DNA of 64,000 bases from Prevotella sp. P5-50 (GTDB lineage: Bacteria; Bacteroidota; Bacteroidia; Bacteroidales; Bacteroidaceae): the NCBI RefSeq assembly GCF_002251295.1, contig NZ_NPJA01000050.1:28925-92924 (forward strand), written 5' to 3'. The notes under the pieces were generated by a model. That model searched no databases and had not been told where the DNA came from. It saw only the letters and a program-made list of their open reading frames with translations. A program made the translations under genes and the position numbers. Below are positions 1 to 8,330 of the stretch, piece by piece; the first letter of the stretch is position 1; each line of letters opens with the position of its first letter.

Positions 1-28
1 CTGTCATAAAGATTTAACGAGTAAAGAT

Positions 29-57
29 AATAGGCGCAGGTATAGCCCACGCCTATT
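29..57 (-). terminator. Probable terminator downstream of fabD
   Basis: A perfect 8-bp inverted repeat (AATAGGCG at 29-36, CGCCTATT at 50-57) lies 33 bp past the fabD stop. The U-tract is weak in the fabD direction and better on the other strand, so it may work in both directions. Confidence 0.55.
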
Positions 58-89
58 ATTTATTTAATTCTGTTTTAGTATCATTAGGA

Positions 90-980
90 TTAAGCAATGC
101 CATGAGCACTTACTTCCTTATTGATTTTTGCAATCATACCCTGAAGGGCTTTACCTGGACCGCACTCTGTAAAATCGTCTGCGCCAACGGCAATCATGTT
201 CTGCACAATCTGTGTCCAACGAACCGAACTTGTCAGCTGAGCAATCAGGTTTTGCTTGATTTCAGCAGGATCGGTATGTGGCTTGGCATCTACATTCTGA
301 TAAATGGGACATTTGGGAGCGGCAAACTCTGTTTTCTCGATAGCGGCCTGAAGTTCGTCCTTAGCAGGCTGCATCAATGGAGAGTGGAATGCGCCACCTA
401 CCTTCAAAGGCAGAGCACGCTTAGCGCCGGCGGCTTTCAGCTGTTCGCAAGCCTCGTTGATGGCTTCGATATTACCAGAGATTACCAGCTGTCCGGGGTT
501 GTTATAGTTGGCAGGAACCACAACACCCTTACCCATCTTGCTTACTTCTTTGCAAATGGCTTCAATCTTATCGTCGGGCAAACCGATGATGGCTGCCATG
601 GTAGAGGGCTGAGCCTCACAAGCTTTCTGCATAGCCATGGCACGAGCATAAACCAGTTTAAGACCATCTTCAAAGCTCAATGCTCCAGCAGCAACAAGTG
701 CCGAGAATTCGCCAAGAGAGTGTCCTGCAACCATAGCTGGTTGGAATGCGTCTCCCATGCAGATGGCAGAAATAACAGAGTGAAGGAAAACGGCGGGTTG
801 CGTTACCTTGGTCTGTTTGAGGTCTTCGTCAGTACCTTCAAACATAATGTCGGTTATACGATAGCCAAGAATCTCGTTGGCTTTTTCAAAAAGTTCTTTT
901 GCTTTAGGATTGTTGTCGTAGAGGTCTTTGCCCATTCCTACGAATTGAGCTCCCTGACCGGGAAATACAAATGCTTTCAT
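90..980 (-). CDS. fabD: Malonyl-CoA:ACP transacylase (FabD)
   Basis: Transfers malonyl from CoA to acyl carrier protein, the committed loading step of type II fatty acid synthesis in the cytoplasm. The protein is 296 aa, normal for FabD. It starts MKAFVFPGQGAQ with the conserved GQGAQ loop, has the nucleophile elbow GHSLGEF with catalytic Ser88, and the GAFHSPLM block with catalytic His199. I chose the ATG at 980 because the family begins at this MKAFVFPGQG motif. The longer reading to 1049 would run through the promoter. The gene stands alone on the minus strand, with a -33/-7 promoter at 1019-1050 and a hairpin after its stop. Identity is confident. Confidence 0.95.
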   Translation of the reverse strand: MKAFVFPGQGAQFVGMGKDLYDNNPKAKELFEKANEILGYRITDIMFEGTDEDLKQTKVTQPAVFLHSVISAICMGDAFQPAMVAGHSLGEFSALVAAGALSFEDGLKLVYARAMAMQKACEAQPSTMAAIIGLPDDKIEAICKEVSKMGKGVVVPANYNNPGQLVISGNIEAINEACEQLKAAGAKRALPLKVGGAFHSPLMQPAKDELQAAIEKTEFAAPKCPIYQNVDAKPHTDPAEIKQNLIAQLTSSVRWTQIVQNMIAVGADDFTECGPGKALQGMIAKINKEVSAHGIA

Positions 981-1018
981 TTTCTTATATATTTTTATTA
1001 TGGAATTCTTTCCGCGTG

Positions 1019-1050
1019 CAAAGGTACGAATAAGCGAGGGAAAAACCAAA
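1019..1050 (-). promoter_or_regulatory. Bacteroidetes-type promoter of fabD
   Basis: On the minus strand TTTG (1047-1050) is followed after exactly 20 bp by TACCTTTG (1019-1026), matching the Bacteroidetes -33/-7 consensus. The promoter lies inside the first unit of the repeat array at 1020-1290, so the array supplies or has captured it. Confidence 0.75.
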
Positions 1051-1290
1051 CTTATTTGAGTTTTTCCGAGCGGAAGTACCTAAAATCCGAAGGATTAAAG
1101 GTACGAATAAGCGAGGGAAAAACCAAACTTATTTGAGTTTTTCCGAGCGGAAGTACCTAAAATCCGAAGGATTAAAGGTACGAATAAGCGAGCAGAATCC
1201 AAAAGAAAAACACATTTTCTTTTGGATTATCGAACGAAAGTACCTAAGAGACAACAGTCTCAGAGGTACGAATAAGCAAACAAAACCTTT
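1020..1290. repeat. Tandem modular hairpin array (77-bp units)
   Basis: Two identical 77-bp units (1020-1096 and 1097-1173) are followed by a diverged third (from 1174) and the start of a fourth (from about 1262). The frames GGTACGAATAAGCGAG and GAAGTACCTAA are conserved, while the segments between them differ. Each differing segment is self-complementary: GGAAAAAC/GTTTTTCC in units 1 and 2, and a 14-bp stem AATCCAAAAGAAAA/TTTTCTTTTGGATT in unit 3. The linker hairpin changes from AATCC/GGATT to GAGAC/GTCTC. The structure is kept while the sequence varies. Confidence 0.8.
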
Positions 1291-1405
1291 TATCTTCGAG
1301 TTGCATTCGGGATGCGTTCAGGTAATCGTCCTCAACTTTGTTAAGTCAAATGATCCGTTCGAGATTTTCCGTGAAAAAAGCGAAGAACAGAAATCGCGTA
1401 ACATG

Positions 1406-1449
1406 TCCCAAGAAACTCCCAAGTAAATCCCAAGTAAGTCCCAAAATCA
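1406..1449. repeat. 11-bp phased tandem repeat
   Basis: Four consecutive 11-bp units begin with TCCCAA (1406, 1417, 1428, 1439). On the minus strand this is a GGGA run every 11 bp. Similar arrays sit at 16684-16771 and 36385-36417. The rest of the fabD-rho gap (1290-1600) shows no gene. Confidence 0.7.
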
Positions 1450-1606
1450 TGTCCACTACAATAGGAACATGCTAGGACTATATAGGTAAGAACTGCCGAT
1501 GTGCTAACCTTATTATATTATGAGATAAAAAAGCAGATAAAAGTCTTTGAACACCAAACATAATTGAATAATTTGAATCTCTATCAGATTATTTTTGTTG
1601 AAATAG

Positions 1607-1638
1607 TTTGGAAATCTCAAATATATTGATTACTTTTG
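1607..1638 (+). promoter_or_regulatory. Promoter of rho
   Basis: TTTG (1607-1610), a 20-bp spacer and TACTTTTG (1631-1638) give a consensus Bacteroidetes promoter. It implies a 5' untranslated region of roughly 95 nt before the rho start codon. Confidence 0.75.
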
Positions 1639-1738
1639 CAGCCGATATTAATCATTCCCTTGTTTCCATTCGAGAAACAATAGTATTGCGACAAATTCCT
1701 GTCGCACACATTCATACCAAGAATACTTAGAAATAAAT

Positions 1739-3718
1739 ATGTACTTAAAAGAAGATTTGGAAAAAATGGAAATCTCTCAACTTATGGAGATTGCCCATGA
1801 AGTAGGTGTAAAAGTGTCACCTGACGATTCTTTGGAAAGCGTAATCTATGCCATACTCGATAAACATGCCATAGATTCTGCTGCGGAGTCTGTGGCTAAC
1901 ACCAAACGCAAACGCACACGTATAGCTAAAAAAGAAAAAGATAAAGTATATACTGTCAGCGGAAAAGACGGAGAAAACCTTGATACAAAGCCTGCAAAAC
2001 GCGAGAAGAAACCTTCTCTCGACACACTCCTTGCTACTGCCGCACAACAAACTATTCCCACAGAAGAAAATGACAACAGCGAAACCATTGCACCACAATC
2101 TATAGAAACAGCAAAAGATGCTGAAACAGAAACAGCACCTGTGGAAAAGGCAGAAAAAGAAGCTACAGACAAGCCTGCTCCTAAAAAACGAGGAAGGAAA
2201 TCGAAAAAGGAACTCGAAGCTCTCGAACTGGAAAAGGCTGCAAAAGAAGCGGCCCTTATTCAGCAACAACCCGAAACTAACGAGCCCCAAGAGCAGATTG
2301 AAAACGTAGACCCCAATACTGTTGCACAAGAGGAGCCTGTGACAGAACCACAGTCCGAAGCTCAGAACATGGAGCAAAACAATAACACATACTACAACGA
2401 AGGTCCAATGACAGAAGATGATGTTTGGAGTGGAGACCCAGGAGACGGTACTGATTTTATTACCGTTGTCGACCTGCCCATAGAAGACCAAGAGGCACTA
2501 CCTTCACTCGACATCTTCGACAGACCCATCAGCAGTAACGCCCCAACAGCCAGCACTTTTGTTGCACCACAACAACCTGCACAGGATAAATACGACTTCG
2601 ACGGTATTATCTCTGGTAACGGAGTACTCGAAATACTACAAGATGGATACGGCTTCCTTCGTTCAAGCGACTACAACTACCTTTCATCACCCGATGATAT
2701 TTACGTAAGTCCACAACAAGTAAAAGGCTATAGTCTCAAAACAGGCGACGTGGTGGAATGTACCGTAAGACCACCGCACGATAACGAGAAATACTTTGCT
2801 TTAACAGAAATAAAAAGCATCAACGGAAGAAACCCACAAGAGGTCAGAGACCGCGTAAGCTTCGAACATCTCACCCCACTCTTCCCCGATGAAAAATTCA
2901 ACCTCTGCGGCAATAGCGCCACCACAAATCCAAGTGTACGCATCGTTGACCTCTTCTCACCTATAGGAAAAGGACAGCGCGCACTCATAGTGGCACAGCC
3001 AAAGACAGGTAAGACAGTACTGATGAAAGACATTGCCAACGCAATAGCAGCCAACCATCCAGAGGCTTACATCATGATGCTCCTCATTGACGAAAGACCT
3101 GAGGAAGTCACAGACATGAGCCGTACTGTCAACGCAGAAGTAATTGCATCTACCTTTGACGAACCAGCGGACAGACATGTAAAAATTGCCGGTATCGTAC
3201 TGGAAAAAGCAAAAAGAATGGTTGAATGTGGACACGACGTAGTAATTTTCCTCGATTCCATCACAAGATTGGCACGTGCCTATAATACCGTAAGTCCTGC
3301 ATCAGGAAAGGTACTCACAGGTGGTGTTGACGCCAACGCACTACAGAAACCAAAGCGCTTCTTCGGAGCTGCACGTAATATAGAAAACGGAGGTTCACTC
3401 ACTATTATAGCCACTGCTCTTACAGATACGGGCTCAAAAATGGATGAGGTAATCTTTGAAGAATTCAAAGGAACCGGTAACTCCGAATTACAACTCGACC
3501 GCACATTGGCCAACAAACGCATATTCCCTGCTGTCAACCTCGTCCTCTCTTCTACCAGACGCGACGACTTGTTGCAGGATCCAACCACACTCCAGCGTAT
3601 GTGGATTGTACGCAATTTTATTGCAGACATGAATCCTCTTGAAGCCATGAATACCATGCGAGACCGCATAATTAAAACCATGGACAACGAGGAATTCTTG
3701 GCCACAATGAATGGATAA
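1739..3718 (+). CDS. rho: Transcription termination factor Rho
   Basis: Hexameric RNA-dependent ATPase that terminates transcription. At 659 aa it is much longer than the enterobacterial protein (about 420 aa). The N-terminal Rho_N segment (about residues 1-40) is followed by a long, low-complexity Lys/Glu/Gln/Pro-rich insert to about residue 270, as is usual for Bacteroidetes Rho. Then comes the OB-fold RNA-binding domain ([15 protein letters not shown]). The ATPase core has Walker A QPKTGKT (about residues 420-426) and Walker [17 protein letters not shown]. The only likely start is the ATG after a consensus promoter. It is probably monocistronic or weakly joined to glyA, 28 bp downstream. 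Confidence 0.96.
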   Translation: MYLKEDLEKMEISQLMEIAHEVGVKVSPDDSLESVIYAILDKHAIDSAAESVANTKRKRTRIAKKEKDKVYTVSGKDGENLDTKPAKREKKPSLDTLLATAAQQTIPTEENDNSETIAPQSIETAKDAETETAPVEKAEKEATDKPAPKKRGRKSKKELEALELEKAAKEAALIQQQPETNEPQEQIENVDPNTVAQEEPVTEPQSEAQNMEQNNNTYYNEGPMTEDDVWSGDPGDGTDFITVVDLPIEDQEALPSLDIFDRPISSNAPTASTFVAPQQPAQDKYDFDGIISGNGVLEILQDGYGFLRSSDYNYLSSPDDIYVSPQQVKGYSLKTGDVVECTVRPPHDNEKYFALTEIKSINGRNPQEVRDRVSFEHLTPLFPDEKFNLCGNSATTNPSVRIVDLFSPIGKGQRALIVAQPKTGKTVLMKDIANAIAANHPEAYIMMLLIDERPEEVTDMSRTVNAEVIASTFDEPADRHVKIAGIVLEKAKRMVECGHDVVIFLDSITRLARAYNTVSPASGKVLTGGVDANALQKPKRFFGAARNIENGGSLTIIATALTDTGSKMDEVIFEEFKGTGNSELQLDRTLANKRIFPAVNLVLSSTRRDDLLQDPTTLQRMWIVRNFIADMNPLEAMNTMRDRIIKTMDNEEFLATMNG

Positions 3719-3746
3719 CCTTTAAATCATCCCAATAATTACAACT

Positions 3747-5027
3747 ATGCAAAGAGACAACACGATTTTCGAGCTCATCGAAAAAGAGCATCAGCGCCAA
3801 CTCAAAGGCATCGAACTGATTGCGTCAGAAAATTTCGTCAGCGAACAAGTGATGGAAGCCATGGGCAGCTATCTGACAAACAAATATGCTGAGGGCTACC
3901 CTGGACACCGATACTATGGTGGCTGTCAGGTCGTGGATGAAGTAGAACAACTCGCCATCGACCGTGTTTGCAAACTCTTCGGAGCTGAATACGCCAACGT
4001 ACAACCCCACTCAGGAGCACAAGCAAACGCTGCAGTACTACTCGCCGTACTTAAACCAGGTGATACATTCATGGGCCTTAACCTGGCTCACGGCGGTCAC
4101 CTCTCACATGGCTCACTCGTCAATACCAGCGGTATTCTCTACAAACCCGTAGGATACAATCTTGATGAGAAAACTGGACGTGTAGATTACGATGAAATGG
4201 AGCATTTAGCACTCGAGCACAAACCAAAACTCATCATCGGTGGCGGATCAGCATACAGCCGCGAATGGGACTACAAGCGCATGCGCGAAATCGCAGATAA
4301 AGTTGGGGCTTTGCTCATGATCGACATGGCACACCCAGCAGGTCTCATCGCCGCAGGACTCCTCGAGAACCCGGTGAAATGGGCTCATATCGTAACCTCT
4401 ACCACACATAAAACCCTGCGCGGTCCACGCGGAGGTATCATCTTGATGGGTAAAGACTTTGAAAACCCATGGGGACTCAAAACGCCTAAGGGTGTCACCA
4501 AAATGATGTCACAACTGCTCAATTCAGCAGTATTCCCTGGACAGCAAGGCGGTCCTCTGGAACACGTTATTGCTGCTAAAGCAGTAGCTTTTGGCGAAGC
4601 ACTACAGCCAGAGTTCAAAGAGTGGGCCAAACAAGTACAAAAGAATGCCAAGGTATTGGCTGAAGAACTCATCAAGCGTGGTTTCACCATCGTAAGCGGC
4701 GGTACAGACAACCACTCAATGCTCGTTGACCTGCGTACAAAATATCCCGATTTGACCGGTAAAGTAGCAGAGAATGCCCTCGTTGCTGCAGATATCACAG
4801 TCAACAAGAACATGGTACCATTCGACAGCCGTTCTGCCTTCCAGACATCAGGTATTCGCCTCGGCACTCCTGCCATCACTACACGTGGTGCAAAAGAAGA
4901 CTTAATGGTAGAAATTGCCGCTTTCATCGAAGAAGTACTCAACGATCCCGAAAATCCAGAAGTTATTGCAAGTGTTCGCAAACGCGTCAACGAACGCATG
5001 AAGGAATATCCACTCTTTGCCTACTAA
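3747..5027 (+). CDS. glyA: Serine hydroxymethyltransferase
   Basis: PLP enzyme that interconverts serine and glycine, passing the one-carbon unit to tetrahydrofolate. The 426-aa length is normal. The sequence has the N-terminal IASENFVS motif, the [13 protein letters not shown] substrate loop, and the cofactor motif [13 protein letters not shown] with Lys222 as the Schiff-base residue. It sits 28 bp after rho and is followed by a strong intrinsic terminator, so the rho-glyA unit ends here. Confidence 0.97.
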   Translation: MQRDNTIFELIEKEHQRQLKGIELIASENFVSEQVMEAMGSYLTNKYAEGYPGHRYYGGCQVVDEVEQLAIDRVCKLFGAEYANVQPHSGAQANAAVLLAVLKPGDTFMGLNLAHGGHLSHGSLVNTSGILYKPVGYNLDEKTGRVDYDEMEHLALEHKPKLIIGGGSAYSREWDYKRMREIADKVGALLMIDMAHPAGLIAAGLLENPVKWAHIVTSTTHKTLRGPRGGIILMGKDFENPWGLKTPKGVTKMMSQLLNSAVFPGQQGGPLEHVIAAKAVAFGEALQPEFKEWAKQVQKNAKVLAEELIKRGFTIVSGGTDNHSMLVDLRTKYPDLTGKVAENALVAADITVNKNMVPFDSRSAFQTSGIRLGTPAITTRGAKEDLMVEIAAFIEEVLNDPENPEVIASVRKRVNERMKEYPLFAY

Positions 5028-5076
5028 ACTATTGAAAAGCAAGAGGTTTTAACCCTTCAAACAACTAAATACAAAG

Positions 5077-5117
5077 CAGTTCTGCTGACAACAAAAGTCA
5101 CGCAGAACTGTTTTTTT
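5077..5117 (+). terminator. Intrinsic terminator after glyA
   Basis: The stem CAGTTCTGC (5077-5085) pairs with GCAGAACTG (5102-5110), extended by TGAC/GTCA inside the loop, and is followed at once by seven T residues. Confidence 0.9.
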
Positions 5118-5172
5118 ATCAGAAACATGAAAAATAATGTTGAGCAAACCTCGTGCTCTCCATTTTTTTTCG

Positions 5173-5180
5173 TATCTTTG
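5173..5180 (+). promoter_or_regulatory. -7 element upstream of the ribE leader/ncRNA
   Basis: TATCTTTG matches the -7 consensus. No TTTG lies at the ideal distance, so the -33 half is weak. Initiation would fall a few bases before 5188, where the closing stem of the structured RNA begins. Confidence 0.55.
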
Positions 5181-5186
5181 CAAACA

Positions 5187-5388
5187 GAAAGAGAATGGCC
5201 GTATCGGTTCGATAGGGATACTCATCAAATTACTATGAAAACAGGGCGTATTTCCTGTACAATGGCGGGCCACAACTCCTAAGGAGCAGTTTGGCAACAG
5301 ACCAGTGGATTACAAAGGCAGGAGAACCCCATATCTTCTAAAAAAGGAGTTTTCATCACATCACCGGTGCGGCCTCTTTTTTCTTTTT
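5187..5388 (+). ncRNA. Candidate structured RNA between glyA and ribE
   Basis: About 200 nt that could fold into one closed structure. AAAGA (5188-5192) and GGCCGTATCGGT (5197-5208) pair with ACCGGTGCGGCC (5363-5374) and TCTTT (5375-5379). That is a 12-bp stem with G-U pairs plus 5 more bp, followed by a T-rich tract as in a terminator. Inside are ACAGG/CCTGT, a CCAC/GTGG stem enclosing CTCC-TAA-GGAG and GTTTG-GCAA-CAGAC hairpins, and a possible GATAGGG/CCCCATATC pairing. The size suits 6S RNA, but I could not match it to 6S, FMN, SAM or cobalamin consensus. It could also be a cis-leader of ribE. Confidence 0.5.
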
Positions 5389-5429
5389 CATCAAAATAAT
5401 CAAAGAAATATTAAACCAACATTAATAAT

Positions 5430-6032
5430 ATGTTTTCCGGAATAATCGAAGAAACCGCAACAGTTGTTGATATCATACGCGACCGCGACAATATCGACTT
5501 AAAATTACGTTGTCCGTTTACTAACGAGTTAGGTATCGACCAAAGTGTAGCACACAACGGAACATGCCTTACCGTAGTAGCCATTGACAACGATTGCTAC
5601 ACGGTAACAGCCATGAAAGAAACGTTAGAGCGCACCAACTTAGGACTACTTCACATAGGCGACAAAGTCAATGTGGAACGATCGATGATGATGAACGGAC
5701 GTCTCGACGGACATATTGTACAAGGACACGTCGATCAAACCGCTGTGTGCATCGCAAAAGAAGACGCAAACGGCTCTACCTATTTTACTTTTGAATACCA
5801 AGAAAACCAAGAAATGGCTCTCAATGGCTATTTTACAGTAGATAAAGGCTCGGTTACCGTCAATGGTGTATCCCTTACCGTTTGCAACCCTACCGCCAAC
5901 AGCTTTCAGGTAGCCATCATCCCCTACACCTTTGAACATACCAATTTTTGTAATATCGAAAAAGGAAGTGTTGTCAATATTGAGTTTGACATTATAGGCA
6001 AATACATCGCACGGCTACAACAGTTGAAATAA
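5430..6032 (+). CDS. ribE: Riboflavin synthase, alpha subunit
   Basis: Dismutates two molecules of 6,7-dimethyl-8-ribityllumazine to riboflavin, the last step of vitamin B2 synthesis. The 200-aa length is normal. Two lumazine-binding repeats are visible: one beginning MFSGIIEETATV, with the SVAHNGTCLTV block, and a second beginning IVQGHVDQTAV, with SVTVNGVSLTV. It stands apart from other rib genes and is preceded by the structured RNA at 5187-5388. No recognisable FMN riboswitch core is present. Confidence 0.95.
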   Translation: MFSGIIEETATVVDIIRDRDNIDLKLRCPFTNELGIDQSVAHNGTCLTVVAIDNDCYTVTAMKETLERTNLGLLHIGDKVNVERSMMMNGRLDGHIVQGHVDQTAVCIAKEDANGSTYFTFEYQENQEMALNGYFTVDKGSVTVNGVSLTVCNPTANSFQVAIIPYTFEHTNFCNIEKGSVVNIEFDIIGKYIARLQQLK

Positions 6033-6125
6033 CAAAATTCACAGCAGACCACACCTATAATATAAGGTGTAAGACCACAAAAATAGCACAAAAAATACTG
6101 ATTATCAAAAAAAAACGAAAATATA

Positions 6126-6157
6126 TTTCCGTTTCACGCTGAAAATCAGTATCTTTG
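6126..6157 (+). promoter_or_regulatory. Promoter of the HU-like gene
   Basis: TATCTTTG (6150-6157) is a consensus -7 box, with TTTC (6126-6129), one base from TTTG, exactly 20 bp upstream. Confidence 0.65.
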
Positions 6158-6210
6158 CACTCCGAAATAAAAATTATAATCACAGAAAGAAAATAAAATC
6201 GTTAGAAAAC

Positions 6211-6486
6211 ATGACGAAAGCAGAAATTATCAACAAGATTGTCCTTGAAACAGGAATCTCGAAAAAAGATGTTGCAGGCACCATTGAAGCATTCATGGAA
6301 GAAATACGCCAGAGCATGTCAGTGAGAAAAGAAAACGTATATCTCAGAGGTTTCGGTACATTTACCGTTAAACACCGTGCCCAGAAAACTGCACGCAACA
6401 TTTCCAAGAACACCACTCTTGTTATCGATGCCCACGACTTCCCTGCATTCAAGCCTGCAAAGAGCTTTATCGCCAAAATGAAATAA
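6211..6486 (+). CDS. HU/IHF-family DNA-binding protein
   Basis: Small nucleoid protein of 91 aa that bends and compacts DNA as a dimer. It begins MTKAEIINKIVLETGISK, typical of the N-terminal helix pair, and has the beta-arm segment RGFGTFTVKHRAQKTARN. The usual proline at the arm tip is not obvious, but the C-terminal FPAFKPAKSFIAKM is standard. It probably shares a transcript with the 29-aa gene 29 bp downstream. Confidence 0.92.
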   Translation: MTKAEIINKIVLETGISKKDVAGTIEAFMEEIRQSMSVRKENVYLRGFGTFTVKHRAQKTARNISKNTTLVIDAHDFPAFKPAKSFIAKMK

Positions 6487-6515
6487 TTATAACAACAACT
6501 TAATTTATACACATT

Positions 6516-6605
6516 ATGCCAAACGGAAAGAAAAAGAAGGGCCACAAGATGGCTACTCACAAGCGTAAGAAAAGACTGCGCAAGAATCGTCACAAGAGCA
6601 AGTAA
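6516..6605 (+). CDS. Tiny AURKAIP1/COX24-domain ribosome-associated protein
   Basis: A 29-aa, extremely basic protein beginning MPNGKKKKGHKMATHKRKKR and ending RKNRHKSK. Small proteins of this pattern are conserved in Bacteroidetes and carry the AURKAIP1/COX24 domain, related to a mitochondrial small-subunit ribosomal protein. A ribosomal role is therefore inferred from the family. It lies 29 bp after the HU gene, in the same direction and probably the same transcript. It is short enough to be missed by length-filtered gene calling. Confidence 0.85.
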   Translation: MPNGKKKKGHKMATHKRKKRLRKNRHKSK

Positions 6606-6636
6606 GCCATAAGCATATAAGCTCAACGAGAAAAAT

Positions 6637-6692
6637 GAAAGGAGTGTACCGAGAAAATGTCGAGTGCCGACAATTCTCAGTACACCCCTTTC
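6637..6692 (+). promoter_or_regulatory. Long imperfect hairpin in the RNase G leader
   Basis: Four consecutive paired blocks separated by one- to three-base internal loops: GAAAGG/CCTTTC, GTGTAC/GTACAC, GAGAA/TTCTC and GTCG/CGAC. They form a 56-nt hairpin ending 36 bp before the RNase G start codon. There is no U-tract directly after it, so it is not a typical terminator. A cleavage site for autoregulation, as in the E. coli rne leader, is a reasonable inference. Confidence 0.6.
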
Positions 6693-6728
6693 TGTATTTC
6701 AAAATACAAATACAAAAAGTTTTTAAGA

Positions 6729-8306
6729 ATGACAAGTGAAGTTATCATTGACGTACAACAGAAAGAAATCTCCATTGCACTTCTCGAAGACAAGAACTTG
6801 GTAGAATACCAAAACGAAAAGCGTGAGATGTCGTTTTCTGTAGGCAATATCTATCTGGGAAAAGTACACAAACTCATGCCCGGACTCAACGCATGCTTTG
6901 TCAATGTCGGTTCGGAACGCGACGCTTTCTTGCATTATCTTGACTTAGGAACACATTACTGTTCGTACGAGAAATACCTTAAACAAGTACAAAGCGACAG
7001 AAGAAAACTCTTCCCCATCTCTAAAGCTACACGACTGCCAGACTTACCCAAAGAAGGAAGCGTGCAAAATACGCTGAAGCCTGGTCAGGAAATTCTTGTC
7101 CAGGTGGTGAAAGAACCCATTTCAACCAAAGGACCACGACTTACCTGCGAGTTAAGTTTCGCGGGACGATATATGGTACTGATGCCTTTCCAAGACAAAG
7201 TATCAGTTTCCACAAAAATCAAAAAAGGAGAAGAAAGAGCCAGACTCAAACAATTGGTTCAGAGTATAAAACCAAAAAATTTCGGAGTTATAGTCAGGAC
7301 ATCAGCAGAGGGAAAACGTGTCGCAGAACTTGATGCAGAACTGAAACAACTGTTAAAACGATGGGATGAAGCCATAGAAAATGCACAGAAGGCCACAACA
7401 TCGCCACAACTCATACACGAAGAAACAGGTCGTGCAGTAGCTTTGCTACGCGACCTGTTTGATCCTACTTACGACGGAATCTACATCAACGACAAAGAGG
7501 TATTTAAGCAAATCAAGAACTATGTCGAGATTATTGCCCCAGACAAGATAGACATTGTCAAACTCTACACAGGAAGCGTCCCCATTTTCGACAATTTCAA
7601 CGTAACCAAACAGTTGAAGTCATCATTCGGCAAAACTGTCAACTACAAACGAGGAGCCTATCTGATTATTCAGCATACAGAAGCCATGCACGTGGTGGAT
7701 GTAAACAGCGGAAACAGAACAAGGGCTGAAAACGGACAGGAAGCCAATGCACTCGAGGTAAATCTCGGAGCGGCCGATGAATTGGCAAGACAATTGCGAC
7801 TAAGAGACATGGGAGGTATCATTGTTGTCGATTTCATCGACATGAATTTGGCAGAAGATCGACAATTGCTCTACGAAAGAATGTGTAAGAACATGCAGAA
7901 AGATCGTGCAAGACACAACATTCTTCCGCTTAGCAAATTCGGCCTCATGCAAATTACACGACAACGTGTACGCCCTGCTATGGATGTGAATGTGGAAGAG
8001 GTGTGCCCAACATGTCTCGGAACAGGAAAAATCAAGTCCTCAATACTCTTTACCGACCAATTGGAAAATAAGATTGACCAGCTGGTCAACAAGATTGGAA
8101 TCAAGCAATTCACCCTCCATGTCCATCCCTATGTTGCAGCATACATCAATCAAGGAATGATTTCCATGAAGCGTCGCTGGCAAATTAAATATGGACTTGG
8201 AGTGCGCATAATCCCTTCGCAGAAACTGGCATTCCTGCAATACGAGTTCTATGACAAAAAAGGCCATTTCATCGACATGCGCGAAGAAGTGGAAAGTAAA
8301 AACTAA
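6729..8306 (+). CDS. rng: Ribonuclease E/G family endoribonuclease (RNase G)
   Basis: Single-strand-specific endoribonuclease for rRNA maturation and mRNA turnover. The protein is 525 aa, the RNase G size, without the long scaffold tail of RNase E. It has an S1-like RNA-binding domain (VGNIYLGKVHKLMPGLNACFV). The nuclease core has the metal-binding motifs MHVVDVNSG and GGIIVVDFIDM, and the zinc-link CPTCLGTGKI. I place the start at the ATG of MTSEVIIDVQQ, because upstream codons fall in the leader hairpin and do not resemble the family. The glycosyltransferase starts 24 bp downstream. Confidence 0.94.
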   Translation: MTSEVIIDVQQKEISIALLEDKNLVEYQNEKREMSFSVGNIYLGKVHKLMPGLNACFVNVGSERDAFLHYLDLGTHYCSYEKYLKQVQSDRRKLFPISKATRLPDLPKEGSVQNTLKPGQEILVQVVKEPISTKGPRLTCELSFAGRYMVLMPFQDKVSVSTKIKKGEERARLKQLVQSIKPKNFGVIVRTSAEGKRVAELDAELKQLLKRWDEAIENAQKATTSPQLIHEETGRAVALLRDLFDPTYDGIYINDKEVFKQIKNYVEIIAPDKIDIVKLYTGSVPIFDNFNVTKQLKSSFGKTVNYKRGAYLIIQHTEAMHVVDVNSGNRTRAENGQEANALEVNLGAADELARQLRLRDMGGIIVVDFIDMNLAEDRQLLYERMCKNMQKDRARHNILPLSKFGLMQITRQRVRPAMDVNVEEVCPTCLGTGKIKSSILFTDQLENKIDQLVNKIGIKQFTLHVHPYVAAYINQGMISMKRRWQIKYGLGVRIIPSQKLAFLQYEFYDKKGHFIDMREEVESKN

Positions 8307-8330
8307 ACAACAGACACAATATCATTTCTT

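Noticed and set aside
102..1136. Long open frame on the plus strand across fabD
   Set aside because: It is antisense to the well-conserved fabD, its translation is Cys/Phe/His-rich and unlike a protein family, and it has no promoter. Treated as a shadow.
1133..1426. Open frame over the fabD-rho gap
   Set aside because: It is generated by the 77-bp hairpin array, which translates repetitively; it has no start signals or family features.
5187..5388. FMN riboswitch before ribE
   Set aside because: The conserved FMN core segments (GGGCAGGGTGAAATTCCC-like and GCCGACGGT-like) are not present.
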